Below are positions 10,568 to 21,627 of a stretch of DNA of 64,000 nucleotides, in pieces. The DNA is from Bacteroidota bacterium (GTDB lineage: Bacteria > Bacteroidota > Ignavibacteria > Palsa-1295): NCBI GenBank assembly GCA_021324735.1, contig JAJPIO010000009.1, forward strand, positions 124,001 through 188,000, written 5' to 3'. The notes under the pieces are model-generated. The model saw only the letters and a list, made by a program, of their open reading frames with translations. It was not told the DNA's origin and did no database searches. Position 1 is the stretch's first letter. Every line of letters starts with the position of its first letter. The translations under genes and the position numbers were made by a program.

Positions 10568-13500
10568 TTATTTCACAACAAAAGGAACAGTTCTTGATTC
10601 GTTTCCGGCGCTGACATTTATTATATAAGATCCCGCTATGGGCGGAGCCTTAAACGTTAATTCCTGCCAATTGCCGGTTGAAATTACAGGGTCTATAGTA
10701 ATTATAGCTTTTCCTAGTAGGTCAGTTACTCTCGCGCGAATCTCTTGGCCTGGAGCATACGCAACAGAAAGATGCGTATAACTTTGTTGCACGAGATCCA
10801 ACGGATTCGGGAAAGGCGCTGAAATGGAAAGACTTCCCGTCAATGGAGCCTGATTAGGAATATTCTGTTTTAACACGTGTCCCGTGGAATCCTCTACTGA
10901 CGTAAAGCAGGAATCCGCTTGTTCAATATAGAATTCAACCAAAGAGTCGTCATCACTTACTCCATTGACTGTTCCGGTAACACGAAGATAAACGTCACGC
11001 GAAAAGTCATTCAGATTGATAAGATGAACGGTTCTCGGATTGACCAGGCTGCCCTTGCCAGGCGCAAATTGCACGTCTTCTTCAGCGATAACACTATCGT
11101 TGCTAGCAAGCACGACCTGTATTGCATAAGAAAAAGAAACCGTCGTATCCATGAAATCTCCGCCACTTGTAATGGCAGACGGATCTGACACAGATACTTG
11201 ACGGAAGTATCGTAACGCAGAACCAGCAGGCCAGTCAAAGACCTCGGTCCTGAATATTGAGTCTCTTTCTTCTTCATGGCTGGAAAATCCGGAGGGATTA
11301 GCGCCTGCATGCATCATGACCTGTCGCATCGGAAGCATCGACGCGGTATCATCGACATAAACATCACCCCATTCGAACACAGCCGATGATGAATCTTTCC
11401 AGCGGCGTTCTCCACTATAAAGAGCCACTCCAAGAGGAGAATCAAATGTCCCCTTTAGCGCCGGATAGTAACCGATAACAGGCATCTTCATTGTGTTCGA
11501 TACATCATCCGTGTTACCAAAGAAGTAGCTTCGATAAATTGGATTCACTGGGTTATTGATGTCGGCCCATTTCGGTCCTGGATTGTACAGTCCAAATGAT
11601 GCTTGGGACCAAGCGCCATTACCCACGAATTGTGCAGCAAGCATACTCTTCACCCAGTTGCCTGTGCCAGGTTGCTGGTTGGGTACCTCACGATACATAT
11701 TGGCGCGCAACTGATGTACAGCCGGCGACGTAAGAGTTTTCTCCCACATTTCCAGTTCGACCGCTCCAGGATCACCGGTGGGCGCCCCAATCACGATTGT
11801 ACCAGCTGGATCACGGTCGAGATTGTTTTTGGGAAACCCTGCAATGCTCGGGTTGATCAGCCAAGAGCCGGTCGGAACATTTGTTTGCTTGATGTATACA
11901 ACAAGAGGGGTTTTGGTACCCCAACTGCTGACCGGACCAGTGAGATTGTAGAGCGAATTATCGACCATAATCTCGCTAAATAATCCACCGGTTGAACGTT
12001 GATCAATGCGCTCCCATGCCACGAATTGTTGTCCGCTGCTATTCATAGTAATGCAGGGGTTGCGATCCCAAAGCCGTACTGGGAAAGATTTCTTCGTTGA
12101 ATTGGTCGCAAGTATCGCAACCGGAGTAGTTGGAGGAGTAGAATTTGCTGCATCCCGAGATCCGATCGTCCCTGAGGTCAAATAAGATTCGGTCAAGAAC
12201 CAAATTCCAGCATAATTACCGTCTCCTGAGTAAGCAATTTGTTGGACATAACGAGGTAGCGGAACAGCGTCTGTATGCTTGTTCTCTGAACTTACAACAG
12301 TTGGGAACATTCGATATCCACTACCATACTGCCATTGCGGATCCTCAGTTGTGCAGCCGCCAGTCTCTCGTAATATATTCCATTCAGGGATGGAACCGGT
12401 TACCGGCCGCATGAGAGCGGAAGTTGGGTTTGAATATTGGCCCCACGAGCTGTTATTATCAAGCACTGTTCCTCCATTGGCTCGAAGCCATGTCCTTGAA
12501 TATACTCCAGACGGCCATGGATTAACACAGGTCATCCATTGCGTCGACATTTCGATTGTTGAGATCATGGGCGAAGCTGGTAACGCATACGCTGGATTTA
12601 ATCGTGGGCATGTCCACGTGATCGTCCAACCGAGTAACGTCGCAGATGCCATGCCTGGACCTGGCATTCCCGGACGCTCGAGGGGAGCTACAACCGGCGT
12701 CGTACCATCATCCTGATCTTCAATGCCGGTGTTGAAGTTCGGCGGGAAGAGTGGCGTTATGGGGAAGGTGTGCTTGTGAATCAAGTACGTTTGACTCCAA
12801 TTCGACCAATTGCCAGTGCACATATCGAACTCTCGGGTTTTGAAATAGACATTCGCTTGATCGGTATTACCCGATACGTTTGTTATTTCAACCCATACTA
12901 CACCGATGGCCGATGTTCCTGAACAACCCTGACCGTTCCCGGCGGAATACACTGCAATACTTGGACGAATCATCGTTGCCCCTGAGTTTACCGGTCCGAG
13001 TGCCATGGGTTCTTGCCAGTCGAGCGCAAGATTGGCCGTGTTATAACCTGCGTTCGCGGCGCCCACTTCTCCTTTTGTGGTTGCATAATAGACTTTTCCA
13101 CCACGTTCAAAGATCCCATGGACCACGTCACCAGTTGTTACAATCTTGCGTTGGTCGCTGTAATTTAACAATCCAAAATTAGTTACCGGCAGATTCGGGT
13201 TACTATAAACGGCATAATATATTCCAGAAGTAAGCGCTGCAGCGCTGGCGTCCCCTACTCCATAAATGTTACTTGACGAGCCTCCTTTCGGTGTATTGAC
13301 AAAGAAAGAATGGCTCGTACCGCCTCCTCCGGTGGTTGTTGGCAATTGATACGCTGTACTGTTCGATAATCCCGAGGTTGTACCTGGTGTAAGCGAAGTA
13401 GACGTTACGTTTAGGCCAGTGGAATAAGGGATAGTGTTATTGTTGCTGTTTCCATTTCGCTGGCTGCCCATGAAATCCCAAAAACAATATTGCGACCAGT

Positions 13501-15535
13501 CCCCTTGGGTGGAACCGTCGTGAGCATGATCTTCCTGATCTTGGAAAATATTTGTGGTCGCGAATCCATTTGCATCGTTGTTGGGGAAACCATCATAATA
13601 CGGGATGGCATATACGCAGCCACCAGTATTGGCCTGCAATTTCTCACCGGTAAAATTAGGATCAACTGTATTATCGGCCATTCTATGCCAGATCATGTGG
13701 AGGTTCAGTTTGCCGAATGAACCGTTAAGGTCCAGTTGGCTACCTAAGTGCATGGAAAAAACAGCAAAAGCTCCTGATCCGACCGAGTCGCCAGGATGTT
13801 CGTTATTTATCGTACGATTAACATTCGAAATATGGAATGTCTGATTGTCAAAGCTGACAACAGCACGTGGCTCCAATTCGAAAAAGTGCATCGGCCAGTT
13901 ATCACCACTGAAATAGATGTCATATTTCTCCTGCTCTGAGTGAAAATAGCCCAATGCAAAGAAGGAACGGGGTACCGTGTTAACTCGAGCATCTCGTGTC
14001 TTTTTAGTCAAGTAATCGAACGATGGGTCAACATTCGTATAGCGAAGAGTTGGCATCCAACGCTGATTATATAACGTAATCGTATTATTGTAGGCATCCT
14101 GATAACTCGGATTGTCAATCTCCACACGCTCCTGAACTAAGGAATCGTGAGCCCTTCTTAGATTATTGAACCATGTACTTTGATTCTCTACGGTTGAATT
14201 CTCTCTGGCGTGCACAGTTGCCGCGAAGAACTGGAGTATGCTATGACCTTGTGGCACTTGATGAACTATGATATTTGGCGTATAGGTACCATCTAAGTCA
14301 TAATTAGTTGGGGAATTCAAATCAGTCACGAACGCGACTCCGACCTGATAGTCTGGTCTACAGCCATAGGGGTTCAAAACCGCGACTTGTACTGAAGGTC
14401 CATGGGAGAGATCCCAAACCGTATGACCATGGGAGAAATTATCGTCCCAATAACTCCGACCGAGAAAGAGTCCCCGGTTAGGACTATACTGCGCTGCTAA
14501 ACGGTAGTTGGTGCCGGAAAGTATTGTTACCGGATTTCCAAAACCATTGAACGTAACGGTGCCAGAACCACCGCTCGGAGTGCTAATACATGTTCCACTG
14601 GTCAGCGACCAGGCGACCTGGGGTGATACAGGCGTTCCATCTACGTTAGCAACGGTACTCCAATCTAAATTATAATATGCTACCCAAACGCTGGAGTCAG
14701 GAGCAATAGCAACGGTTGGCCGCATGGGGCGCCCATTTCCACTGCTTGTTATAATGTATGGAGTGCTTCTGCCGTCCGGATAGATGCTTCCTGGCGAAGA
14801 AATATATCCATCGCCCACTCCGGCGAATGCCTTAATACCAATTGCACTGCTTGTAATTTGGTAAAAATTGGTGTTATCGTAGGAATATACTCGTTTTTCC
14901 CAGGAGATATATCCCTTCGTATCGTGGCCTGGCCGGTATGTCACACGTGGGTATTCCAGTGATGTTATTGTTCCACTCACTTCTCCGTCTTCCTGAACGG
15001 AAGTTGGAGTACTCCACGTCGCTCCTTGATTCGTTGAGACATAAAAGAATATTCCGGTTTTATAGTGCAAGCCGTGTGGTTGCTCTTGATATGGCGGGCT
15101 CAGTATCGCATTTGTACCTGATCCGTCAGCAAAACATCGGACAGCACATACAAGATAATTGCCTCCGATTGCTGCTAATTGAGGCTCGTCCTCATTCGAA
15201 TACCCGGAAGGCAAAGGAAGAACGGAGCCGGTAATTTGACTCCAGGTAACCCCCTGGTCGGTGGACTTTGAAAAACGAATCTTACGAAGTGGTGGTGAAA
15301 TAGATTGATCAGAAGATACCCATGCGGCAATCAGCAATTCTGACCCGCTCGCATTAACGGTGGCCAACGACGGTGAAAATCCCGGCCAAGTATCACCGCT
15401 GGCCGGTGGGCTGCTGATATAGGAGCTTCGCACAGTTTTCCCGACTTGTGCTTGCAACACGGTGTTGTAAAAGACAAGGGACAATAGTAGAATGATCTGC
15501 ACCCTTGAGAGTGCTTTTATGGTTGCTTTTAGCAT
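10568..15535 (-). CDS. Very large secreted protein with BNR-like N-terminus and T9SS-like C-terminal tail
   Basis: ORF 10568..15724; signal-peptide-like MLKATIKALSRVQIILLLSLVFYNTVLQAQ starts at 15535. C-terminal ISAPFPNPLDLVQQSYTHLSVAYAPGQEIRARVTDLLGKAI...AGSYIINVSAGNESRTVPFVVK. Confidence 0.72.
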   Translation of the reverse strand: MLKATIKALSRVQIILLLSLVFYNTVLQAQVGKTVRSSYISSPPASGDTWPGFSPSLATVNASGSELLIAAWVSSDQSISPPLRKIRFSKSTDQGVTWSQITGSVLPLPSGYSNEDEPQLAAIGGNYLVCAVRCFADGSGTNAILSPPYQEQPHGLHYKTGIFFYVSTNQGATWSTPTSVQEDGEVSGTITSLEYPRVTYRPGHDTKGYISWEKRVYSYDNTNFYQITSSAIGIKAFAGVGDGYISSPGSIYPDGRSTPYIITSSGNGRPMRPTVAIAPDSSVWVAYYNLDWSTVANVDGTPVSPQVAWSLTSGTCISTPSGGSGTVTFNGFGNPVTILSGTNYRLAAQYSPNRGLFLGRSYWDDNFSHGHTVWDLSHGPSVQVAVLNPYGCRPDYQVGVAFVTDLNSPTNYDLDGTYTPNIIVHQVPQGHSILQFFAATVHARENSTVENQSTWFNNLRRAHDSLVQERVEIDNPSYQDAYNNTITLYNQRWMPTLRYTNVDPSFDYLTKKTRDARVNTVPRSFFALGYFHSEQEKYDIYFSGDNWPMHFFELEPRAVVSFDNQTFHISNVNRTINNEHPGDSVGSGAFAVFSMHLGSQLDLNGSFGKLNLHMIWHRMADNTVDPNFTGEKLQANTGGCVYAIPYYDGFPNNDANGFATTNIFQDQEDHAHDGSTQGDWSQYCFWDFMGSQRNGNSNNNTIPYSTGLNVTSTSLTPGTTSGLSNSTAYQLPTTTGGGGTSHSFFVNTPKGGSSSNIYGVGDASAAALTSGIYYAVYSNPNLPVTNFGLLNYSDQRKIVTTGDVVHGIFERGGKVYYATTKGEVGAANAGYNTANLALDWQEPMALGPVNSGATMIRPSIAVYSAGNGQGCSGTSAIGVVWVEITNVSGNTDQANVYFKTREFDMCTGNWSNWSQTYLIHKHTFPITPLFPPNFNTGIEDQDDGTTPVVAPLERPGMPGPGMASATLLGWTITWTCPRLNPAYALPASPMISTIEMSTQWMTCVNPWPSGVYSRTWLRANGGTVLDNNSSWGQYSNPTSALMRPVTGSIPEWNILRETGGCTTEDPQWQYGSGYRMFPTVVSSENKHTDAVPLPRYVQQIAYSGDGNYAGIWFLTESYLTSGTIGSRDAANSTPPTTPVAILATNSTKKSFPVRLWDRNPCITMNSSGQQFVAWERIDQRSTGGLFSEIMVDNSLYNLTGPVSSWGTKTPLVVYIKQTNVPTGSWLINPSIAGFPKNNLDRDPAGTIVIGAPTGDPGAVELEMWEKTLTSPAVHQLRANMYREVPNQQPGTGNWVKSMLAAQFVGNGAWSQASFGLYNPGPKWADINNPVNPIYRSYFFGNTDDVSNTMKMPVIGYYPALKGTFDSPLGVALYSGERRWKDSSSAVFEWGDVYVDDTASMLPMRQVMMHAGANPSGFSSHEEERDSIFRTEVFDWPAGSALRYFRQVSVSDPSAITSGGDFMDTTVSFSYAIQVVLASNDSVIAEEDVQFAPGKGSLVNPRTVHLINLNDFSRDVYLRVTGTVNGVSDDDSLVEFYIEQADSCFTSVEDSTGHVLKQNIPNQAPLTGSLSISAPFPNPLDLVQQSYTHLSVAYAPGQEIRARVTDLLGKAIITIDPVISTGNWQELTFKAPPIAGSYIINVSAGNESRTVPFVVK

Positions 15536-15834
15536 AATAATCCTTTCGTACCGAGAATACGGCGATTGCTGTATTTCCAGTGTCGAATGAATGGCATAAC
15601 CATTCACAGTGAAACTAACCCGATGCACCAGAACTTTAAGAAAAGTGGACTGCAGGCTAACCTCTGTTCCACAACAAAAGCCGATGCTTCGGTACTTATT
15701 ATCAACTAGCGCACGATTACTCATGCGTTATGCATGGCATACCGATACAAAGGCATCCTCTTCATTCGCTGCTGACGCTTTCTCGTCGCAGAGAACACGA
15801 GGTATCGGGCCTGCCATGCGGTGGGCCCGTCCTT

Positions 15835-15865
15835 TTTTAGCAAGCGACAAAATCACTTGCTAAAA
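15835..15865. terminator. Perfect 10-bp stem hairpin with flanking T/A runs
   Basis: ttttagcaag-cgacaaaatca-cttgctaaaa. Confidence 0.4.
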
Positions 15866-16167
15866 TTTGTAGCTGCTCTCAAGGCGGCAGCCTATAGAGA
15901 TTTATCTCGCCTCCGGATATTTCACCCGGCAATCGCAACCAAGGATTATCGAGCGTGGACGATGTAGTCTTTTAAGCAAGACTAGTTACACGCTACTATT
16001 TGATGAAGGGCTAATAGGGTGTATCAGACCGAGTCAAGTTTGGGCAGTTCATACATTTTACCAACGTATTCAGTAACTGAGCTATGAGCATTTGAAACAC
16101 TTGGCAAACTTAAGTGTTAAATTGCAAAAGCCATTACGTAATTGACTACTTATTTTGTGTTGCCACG

Positions 16168-17844
16168 ATGGAACCGTCCATTGCCGCTCTTAAAGCTCGT
16201 CTTGCTCGCTCAAAAAGCACGACAAAACGAATTGCTATATATAAACAACTTATAAAATCTGCTGCTGGGGAAGATCTCGCCGAAGCAGAACTGCTTGCAT
16301 TGTCTATGTTGGATGAGTGCCTTACTGTTTCCGATATGAGCGGAATGTATTTCTCCCGGATCAGGCTTGGGGAAATACTTTACAAAAGGGGACGATTTAG
16401 CGATGCATTGCTGCTTTTTGAATCAGCTATAGGATATTTTTCTAGCATTGGGGATTGTAGATACGAAGCTCAGGCATCGCATGGCGCTGCGGTTATAAAA
16501 CGAGCCCAAGGAGACTTGAACCAAGCAATAACTCTTTCTCTTCACGCTCTTTCTATTCAAGAATCAATCGGGGATTGGGAAGGATATATCCAGAGCGCAA
16601 ATTTAGCAGCAGATATATGGTTATGGCTCTCCGATTTTAATTCGGCTGCCAAATACATTCATCAAGGGCTACTAAAGGCTCGCGAAAATCAGTTAAAACG
16701 TCTGGAATCAAAGTCACTTTCTACTCTTGCAACGATCGAACAAGAATTAGATAACTTCGAATCTGCATATATACACCAGCTTGCGGCTTTACAAATAAGA
16801 AGACAAACCGGTCCGTTAAATGGAATAGCATGTAACCTGCTTAATTTGGGACAACTTTGCCTGGATATGCGGCGATGGGATGAGGCTAAAGATTCTCTAT
16901 TGGAAGCACAAAAATATTTTGCCCAGCTTGGTGCGACAACAGGTATTATTGAATGTCATCAAAATCTGGCGACCCTCTATTGTGAAATTGGAGAATATGA
17001 ATTGGCTACAACGAATGTAATGGCGTCTCTTACCCTATCGAAAGAATGTGGATTACTTGCAGTACACCGCCTTGCTCTTGCTGTCCTCGCCAGAATTATG
17101 CAGCGAACTGGCAAAAGAAATGAAGCCAAGGATCTCTATATAGAATCTCATAACCTGTTCTGTGGCTTCGAGGACTACTCGAACAACCATGGGATATTAG
17201 AAGAGTTAGTTTCCGAGTGCCGTCAGACGGGTGATTTTGAGAATGCTCTTTATTACGAAAAAAAACTTATTGCAATTAGCGAATTCGGACGACAACAAAG
17301 ACGTCATAGAGAGTTGGAACGAGAAGAGCTGCGGATTGCTCAACTGGAACAGGATCGCCAGAGACAGTTAAGAATGGCTCAACAAGCTACCAGTGCTTTA
17401 GCATCTCAAATGCAGGAAGTTAATCAGATAACTAAAGAACTTGAGCATCGAAGAGAGTTTTTGTTAGCGCTTCGAAATGAAATCACACAAATGGAAAAGC
17501 ACGACTCGTCAAATTTAGATTTGAAGCGAGTTCGTGCTAAAATCGATCGACAACTGGCTATGGATGACAACAAGAACAAGGTTGATCTTGTCCTTGCTCA
17601 GTTGCATCCATTGTTCGCAGAACAATTGTCGGCTTTACATCCTGAATTATCAAAAGCTGAAATCCGAATATGCATGTTCCTGTGCCTTAACCTGCAGACG
17701 AGTGAGATCGCAACAATTATTCGATCTTCCCCTCGCACCATTGAAGTGCATCGTGCAAAAATTCGAAAGAAATTAAAACTCTCTCGCGACGTATCTCTCA
17801 AAGACTATTTTCAGCAATTTGAGGAATCGCTTCAGGCAGTTTAA
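16168..17844 (+). CDS. TPR-repeat protein with coiled coil and C-terminal LuxR-type HTH
   Basis: ORF 16114..17844; likely start MEPSIAALKARLARSK at 16168. TPR-like helices followed by HPELSKAEIRICMFLCLNLQTSEIATIIRSSPRTIEVHRAKIRKKLKLS. Confidence 0.8.
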   Translation: MEPSIAALKARLARSKSTTKRIAIYKQLIKSAAGEDLAEAELLALSMLDECLTVSDMSGMYFSRIRLGEILYKRGRFSDALLLFESAIGYFSSIGDCRYEAQASHGAAVIKRAQGDLNQAITLSLHALSIQESIGDWEGYIQSANLAADIWLWLSDFNSAAKYIHQGLLKARENQLKRLESKSLSTLATIEQELDNFESAYIHQLAALQIRRQTGPLNGIACNLLNLGQLCLDMRRWDEAKDSLLEAQKYFAQLGATTGIIECHQNLATLYCEIGEYELATTNVMASLTLSKECGLLAVHRLALAVLARIMQRTGKRNEAKDLYIESHNLFCGFEDYSNNHGILEELVSECRQTGDFENALYYEKKLIAISEFGRQQRRHRELEREELRIAQLEQDRQRQLRMAQQATSALASQMQEVNQITKELEHRREFLLALRNEITQMEKHDSSNLDLKRVRAKIDRQLAMDDNKNKVDLVLAQLHPLFAEQLSALHPELSKAEIRICMFLCLNLQTSEIATIIRSSPRTIEVHRAKIRKKLKLSRDVSLKDYFQQFEESLQAV

Positions 17845-17872
17845 AGTAAATTGGAATGACGCGCTCGAAATT

Positions 17873-17908
17873 GCACAATTTACGCTAAGTCTGTTGCATA
17901 TTTGTTAC
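17873..17908. repeat. 36-nt direct repeat, left copy
   Basis: gcacaatttacgctaagtctgttgcatatttgttac; 34/36 identical to 48580-48615. Confidence 0.9.
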
Positions 17909-17922
17909 ATTCCCGTAACGGG

Positions 17923-17954
17923 CAAAAAAAATAACCCCTTGATAATCAAGGGTT
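17923..17954 (-). terminator. Rho-independent terminator, apparently the original terminator of the tRNA-Arg gene
   Basis: Minus strand reads AACCCTTGATTATCAAGGGGTTATTTTTTTT, 12 nt downstream of the 3' tRNA fragment. Confidence 0.65.
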
Positions 17955-17965
17955 ACAGCGTTTTG

Positions 17966-17993
17966 GCGCACCCGTAGGGACTCGAACCCCAAA
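17966..17993. repeat. Left attachment-site core (att), a 3' fragment of tRNA-Arg
   Basis: gcgcacccgtagggactcgaaccccaaa, exact 28-nt match to 48652-48679, which forms the 3' end of the intact tRNA-Arg. Confidence 0.9.
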
Positions 17994-18239
17994 AATCTGA
18001 GAGCAAAAATAAGCAATGATAACTAAAGAAGTATAGAACGCTCTATCGTAGCTATCGGAGTTTGTATCAAATACTTGCTCTTGTTTGCTCTTGCTCTCCG
18101 AATTCCTGTCACATAATTGCGTCACAACTTGTCGCACGTCTCCTATCGTTGGCTATATTCGAGTAACGATTTCAAGCACAACTGGCGCGGGTCTCCGCAT
18201 GGTCGTGCAGTTTACTAACTCGAATCTATCTCTAAACAA

Positions 18240-19268
18240 ATGGCAGTACGATTAGCACAACGACGGCTACCGAGTGGGAAAATTGGCTTGTACCTTGTGA
18301 CGACGATCAATGGTCGCCGCAATTTCGAATCGCTTCGCATGACGCTTCCGCCCGACCGAACCGGCAAGCGAGAAATGCTGGAACTCGCGCACGAGATTAA
18401 GGCGAGACGCGAGATCGAAATTCAAAGCGCTCAGTATGGGATCATTCCGAAGTTCAAGCAGGAACAGGATTTCCTATCCTACTTTGAAGAGCTATCTAAG
18501 ACCCGTCATAAGACCTGGAACACCGTCTTACTCCATCTTAAAGACTTTGCGCCCCGTGAATTACCCTTTAAGCAGATCACGCAACATTGGCTGAACGACT
18601 TTCAGGAGTTCATCTTGAAGCGGGTAGGGGCGAACTCCGCCAACGTGTACCTCCACAAGATTAATGCTGCCTTGAACCGAGCGGTGAAGGACGGCATTAT
18701 TCTCGCCAATCCCTGCGAGCGGATCGATATTGTAAAGACGAAGCCGACGGAACGGACCTTCCTGACGCTCGAGGAAGTGCAGCGGCTTGCGAATACCCCG
18801 ACCAAGCACACGGAGATCAAACGGGCATTCCTTTTTTCGTGCTTTACCGGTCTTCGATTATCTGATGTGAAACGCCTCACGCGCCGTGAGATCGTAGGCG
18901 ATCAGCTTCAATTCCGGCAGAAGAAGACTGGTGGCTTTGAATACCTGCCCCTAACGACAAGCGCCTTGCAACTGATCGAACCGTTGCCCGCAAGTGATGA
19001 GGAAACGCTGTTCAAGCTGCCGAAAAGCGAGGGCGGCCTTTGGACGCATCTTCAGGTGTGGGTCACCCGGGCGGGGATCACGAAACACGTTTCCTTCCAT
19101 GTCGCCCGTCATACGTTCGCCACGCTGGCCCTTACCCACATGAAGGACCTTTACATGGTGAGCAAACTCTTAGGCCACAAGGACATCAAGCATACCCAGA
19201 TTTACGCGAAGATCGTGGACGACCGAAAACGGGAAGCGGTGTCCCTCTTACCGCAGATAACACTCTGA
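18240..19268 (+). CDS. Tyrosine recombinase / phage-type integrase
   Basis: SAM-like N-domain and catalytic motifs LFSCFTGLRLSDVKRL, HVSFHVARHTFATLAL, KLLGHKDIKHTQIYAKI. Confidence 0.95.
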   Translation: MAVRLAQRRLPSGKIGLYLVTTINGRRNFESLRMTLPPDRTGKREMLELAHEIKARREIEIQSAQYGIIPKFKQEQDFLSYFEELSKTRHKTWNTVLLHLKDFAPRELPFKQITQHWLNDFQEFILKRVGANSANVYLHKINAALNRAVKDGIILANPCERIDIVKTKPTERTFLTLEEVQRLANTPTKHTEIKRAFLFSCFTGLRLSDVKRLTRREIVGDQLQFRQKKTGGFEYLPLTTSALQLIEPLPASDEETLFKLPKSEGGLWTHLQVWVTRAGITKHVSFHVARHTFATLALTHMKDLYMVSKLLGHKDIKHTQIYAKIVDDRKREAVSLLPQITL

Positions 19269-19306
19269 ACAGGGCGGAGATGTCTCTTAACGGAACGCAG
19301 GCATAG

Positions 19307-19325
19307 GTGCCTATCGGTTAGGCAC
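19307..19325. terminator. Hairpin downstream of the integrase
   Basis: gtgccta-tcggt-taggcac: perfect 7-bp stem. Confidence 0.35.
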
Positions 19326-19331
19326 ACTTTA

Positions 19332-20174
19332 GTGCTCTCTTCTATGCTGACTGCTGAACAACAGAAACGACTAGACCAAGACTATCTCGAGTATATTGAC
19401 ATTCGGTGCGAAGGCCGTGAAAACGCTGGCGAGTGCTTTGCTGAACTTCAAATGCTTGCACACGAGAATTATACCGATTACTGTTTGGAAATGATTACAG
19501 CGGAAGGAAAGATCTCAGGACGGAACAAAATCTTTCTCCTTCTTCAGAGCCACATGCGTTCTGAGCGTCTATATCCTTCTTTCAATTTTATCGTGCCAAT
19601 CATACAGCAATTCGTCGATAGCCTCCCTTCGTTTGATGAGAAGGTCACTTATCTTATGAATTTGCGAACGATCGCTGAAAGCGTAAATAAATATGAAGCG
19701 AATCATTGCTCTCAATGGATTAAGCGACGCATACATGGTCTTCGGTTAGAGGCAAAAACGTTCTCGGGAAAGACCGCAAGATCGGAGGTTAATCCTGCGA
19801 AGCGATCCGTTTACAAGTTGCCTAATGAGCAAACAGCCGAACCGCTTGCACGAGTGATGCACGCTGAAAGTGAAATTAAATGTTCGCTGCCTCCCATCCA
19901 ATGGATTGGGCCCAAGAACCTCCTTCTAGATGTATTCAACTTGCTCGGTCGCTTCAATCTGATCTCACCATTGTGTCTAGAAAATCGATTGGATTTAATT
20001 GTCGGTCATTTTGTGGATCGAGAGGGACAACCCTTTATTCGGAAGAATCTGCTGGAACTTGAGCGGATTACGAAAGACAATAAGCGACCGGAACATGCCG
20101 GACGCCCAAAGATGGGGCCAGCACTTGAAGCAGAACTGGTAAGGCTAATGAATGGACAATCGACCGAAGATTAA
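19332..20174 (+). CDS. Hypothetical protein of the integrase/replication module
   Basis: 280-aa ORF between integrase and Xis-like genes; C-terminal IQWIGPKNLLLDVFNLLGRFNLISPL...FIRKNLLELERI is only faintly reminiscent of RteC-type element regulators. Confidence 0.6.
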   Translation: MLSSMLTAEQQKRLDQDYLEYIDIRCEGRENAGECFAELQMLAHENYTDYCLEMITAEGKISGRNKIFLLLQSHMRSERLYPSFNFIVPIIQQFVDSLPSFDEKVTYLMNLRTIAESVNKYEANHCSQWIKRRIHGLRLEAKTFSGKTARSEVNPAKRSVYKLPNEQTAEPLARVMHAESEIKCSLPPIQWIGPKNLLLDVFNLLGRFNLISPLCLENRLDLIVGHFVDREGQPFIRKNLLELERITKDNKRPEHAGRPKMGPALEAELVRLMNGQSTED

Positions 20175-20272
20175 AAGTTTATTGGAATTGCTTGCGTGCT
20201 CTTGTTCCAATAGGATTCCAAGGTTTTGTTATCCCATTTTTGCAGTGCCATTGCAAACAACGGTACACAAAA

Positions 20273-20590
20273 ATGAAGAAGGACCAAGAGATAATCGAAA
20301 AGATAGACCAGCTACAAAAGACGGTTGAGGGTACTAAAGACAAAATACTGAACTTCACTGAAGCAGCGACGTACCTTCGGCTCTCGAAGTCCTACCTATA
20401 CAAACTCACATCGAGGAAGGAAATCCCGCATCTTAAGCCTGGCGGTAAGTTGGTCTACTTCCGCCAGTCTGATCTCGACAAGTGGTTGCTTCAGCGACCG
20501 GTTGCCTCACGCTCGCAGATCGAGCAACAAGTTTGGAAGTCGAAAAACGGTCGCCCTCAATACAGCGGAATGATAGGAGTGAGCCGATGA
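20273..20590 (+). CDS. Excisionase/MerR-like helix-turn-helix protein
   Basis: MKKDQEIIEKIDQ...LNFTEAATYLRLSKSYLYKLTSRKEIPHLKPGGKLVYFRQSDLDKWLLQ; ORF extends upstream to 20192. Confidence 0.8.
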   Translation: MKKDQEIIEKIDQLQKTVEGTKDKILNFTEAATYLRLSKSYLYKLTSRKEIPHLKPGGKLVYFRQSDLDKWLLQRPVASRSQIEQQVWKSKNGRPQYSGMIGVSR

Positions 20591-21627
20591 GCGAGCCGTT
20601 AGGATCATCCTTGCTACTACCGAGATCGGAATTCAGACTCACATGGAGTGATCTGAATGACATCGACGTGCAAGAATCGCCGATGTTGTGGGAAGGCTTC
20701 CTCCCGAATAGGGAGATTGCGCTGCTGGCTGGTGTCGGCGGCTACGGTAAATCGACGTTGGTCCGTCAGCTTTCAATGGCGATCACCGCAGGAGAATCAA
20801 CCTTCCTTGGGCGGCGGCTCAATCCTGTTCACCGTCGGGTAATTTATGTCTCGTGTGAAGATGGCGCCAAGAAGACCGCTCGAATTGTCCAAAAGCAAAG
20901 AACGAAGGGAAGTCCAGGATTGGTCTTTGTATTTGCATCCCAGCTTTCGCTCGGTGAGGCGATTGAAGAGATTAATCAAGAGATGTATCTGGATAGTGGC
21001 ACGGATATGATCGTTATCGATTCGCTGGGTAACTTATTCGAGGGCGACCAAAACAGTAACAGCGATGCCCAGAAATTCTACAGCAAGTTCAGTTGGTTCG
21101 CCGAACATTCGCTGGTACTCTTTCTTCATCATGTGAGAAAAAGTAATCACGCAAGCACTCCTGATCAGGTGAATATTCAGGGTGCCGGCGCCTTCGTACA
21201 ACGAGCTCGGGCGGTTCTCATGCTCACCGGTGACAGACACGATACCGATCGTTATCTTCATATGGAGAAGGAGAACGACGTTTCGGACGAATTTAAGTAC
21301 GATGCGCTGGTCCTGGACTTCAACCTGAAGCAAAAGCTTTACTCTTCCGACGGTGAGACAAAGCCCATATCCGAGATTAACCGTCCAGTGCAGCCTCTGA
21401 CCGACTTAGGTTCGTTATTTCGCGAGGGTGAAACGGAGTTGTCGGCGGGCGATCTTGTGACTCGAATCATGATCAAATTCAGTATTAAGAAGCGAGCAGC
21501 GAAGGAACGGCTCAAGGCGAGCGGACTGACTAAAGTGCGTCATGGGTGGTACGCTAGACCGTCCGCAGAAAGCACCAAAGTGCAGAAAGTGCAAAGTGCA
21601 CGAAGTGCAGAAAGTGCAGTCGATTAA
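20587..21627 (+). CDS. AAA family (RepA/AAA_25-like) P-loop ATPase
   Basis: LLAGVGGYGKSTLVRQLSMAITAG (Walker A), DMIVIDSL (Walker B), VLFLHHVRKSNHASTPDQVNIQGAGAFVQRARAVLML. Start MSEPLGSSLLLPRSEF overlaps the upstream stop. Confidence 0.8.
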   Translation: MSEPLGSSLLLPRSEFRLTWSDLNDIDVQESPMLWEGFLPNREIALLAGVGGYGKSTLVRQLSMAITAGESTFLGRRLNPVHRRVIYVSCEDGAKKTARIVQKQRTKGSPGLVFVFASQLSLGEAIEEINQEMYLDSGTDMIVIDSLGNLFEGDQNSNSDAQKFYSKFSWFAEHSLVLFLHHVRKSNHASTPDQVNIQGAGAFVQRARAVLMLTGDRHDTDRYLHMEKENDVSDEFKYDALVLDFNLKQKLYSSDGETKPISEINRPVQPLTDLGSLFREGETELSAGDLVTRIMIKFSIKKRAAKERLKASGLTKVRHGWYARPSAESTKVQKVQSARSAESAVD